This document shows positions 14,092 to 14,231 of a stretch of 14,231 bases of DNA, piece by piece (the first letter of the stretch is position 1; each line of letters opens with the position of its first letter). Made by a program: the position numbers and the translations under genes. Source of the DNA: Gammaproteobacteria bacterium (GTDB lineage: Bacteria > Pseudomonadota > Gammaproteobacteria > Pseudomonadales > Azotimanducaceae); the NCBI GenBank assembly GCA_002719135.1, contig PBGU01000014.1, forward strand, positions 32,298-46,528, written 5' to 3'. The notes below the pieces were generated by a model that was given only the letters and a program-made list of their open reading frames with translations, did not search any database and had not been told where the DNA came from.

Positions 14092-14122
14092 GTCGATCAA
14101 TGTGATCGACCGATAATTTTTT
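14092..14122 (+). terminator. Rho-independent terminator of the pgpA operon
   Basis: A perfect 8-bp stem, GTCGATCA (14092-14099) and TGATCGAC (14103-14110), encloses a 3-base loop. It is followed by CGATAATTTTTT, ending in six T. It begins 38 bp after the pgpA stop. The left arm contains the ispA stop codon of the opposite strand, and the T run lies inside the last ispA codons. On the minus strand a T6 run lies about 13 bases past the stem, so a second use for ispA is possible but weaker. Confidence 0.75.
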
Positions 14123-14231
14123 CTACCAACGATGCTAGTGAGGACTCGGTGAGCTCAAGGTGGCTCAACGTGTCCGTCGATTCTTCGTAGAGGCGGTATG
14201 CGGCTCGACGCGATTCATCGAGGCCAATGAG
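14097..14231 (-). CDS. ispA: Farnesyl diphosphate synthase, C-terminal part (cut by window edge)
   Basis: Only the last 44 codons and the TGA stop (14097-14099) lie in the window; the rest is beyond the right edge. The peptide starts LIGLDESRRAAYRLYEES and ends SLVEKIIGRSH. This fits the C-terminus of IspA, where E. coli has LLGLEQARKKARDLIDDARQ and ends in ALADYIIQRNK. IspA condenses isopentenyl diphosphate with dimethylallyl and geranyl diphosphate to farnesyl diphosphate, the precursor of undecaprenyl phosphate and quinones. The catalytic aspartate-rich motifs are outside the window, so the call rests on this end only. Another trans-prenyltransferase is possible. It is convergent with pgpA, 42 bp away. 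In many proteobacteria dxs follows ispA, but here it does not. Confidence 0.75.
   Translation of the reverse strand, partial: LIGLDESRRAAYRLYEESTDTLSHLELTESSLASLVEKIIGRSH

Overview
The window is ordinary bacterial core genome and reads as a gammaproteobacterium. The encoded proteins follow E. coli homologues closely along their length (S18, S6 core, L9, DnaB, EttA, GlyA, NrdR, NusB, PgpA). The gene blocks tRNA-Leu/rnr-rlmB-rpsF-rpsR-rplI-dnaB and glyA-nrdR-ribD-nusB-thiL-pgpA are typical of that class, the tRNA encodes its own CCA, and there is a LexA box of the gammaproteobacterial type. I cannot name a genus. Base composition is balanced, spacing is tight, and four junctions use 4-bp GTGA or ATGA stop/start overlaps.

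Layout. Bases 1-202 hold no gene I can support; they contain a tandem 12-bp repeat and a weak terminator-like hairpin behind the tRNA. A tRNA-Leu(CAG) on the minus strand (203-289) diverges from rnr (RNase R) and rlmB (23S Gm2251 methyltransferase). A good promoter and a foldable leader then precede rpsF-rpsR-rplI (ribosomal proteins S6, S18, L9). After a 160-bp gap with a perfect LexA operator come dnaB (replicative helicase) and radA (recombination helicase), whose stop and start codons share one base. ettA (ABC-F translation factor) lies on the minus strand, convergent with radA and divergent from glyA. glyA, nrdR, ribD, nusB, thiL and pgpA form one tightly packed plus-strand run ending at a clear terminator. 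The right edge cuts the minus-strand ispA gene, of which only the last 44 codons are present.

The genes serve RNA turnover and ribosome function (rnr, rlmB, S6, S18, L9, ettA), replication and recombination (dnaB, radA), one-carbon and nucleotide supply (glyA, nrdR), and cofactor, lipid and isoprenoid synthesis (ribD, thiL, pgpA, ispA). NusB is an antitermination factor.

I found no mobile element, CRISPR array, toxin-antitoxin pair, phage gene or new multi-gene system. The points that merit a second look are regulatory or concern gene content. They are a perfect SOS box at the start of dnaB-radA, a leader hairpin that can pair with the rpsF Shine-Dalgarno sequence and contains an ACCG element, an S6 protein with an unusually long acidic tail, the absence of the usual riboflavin genes between ribD and nusB, and a pgpA gene with no ATG or GTG start.
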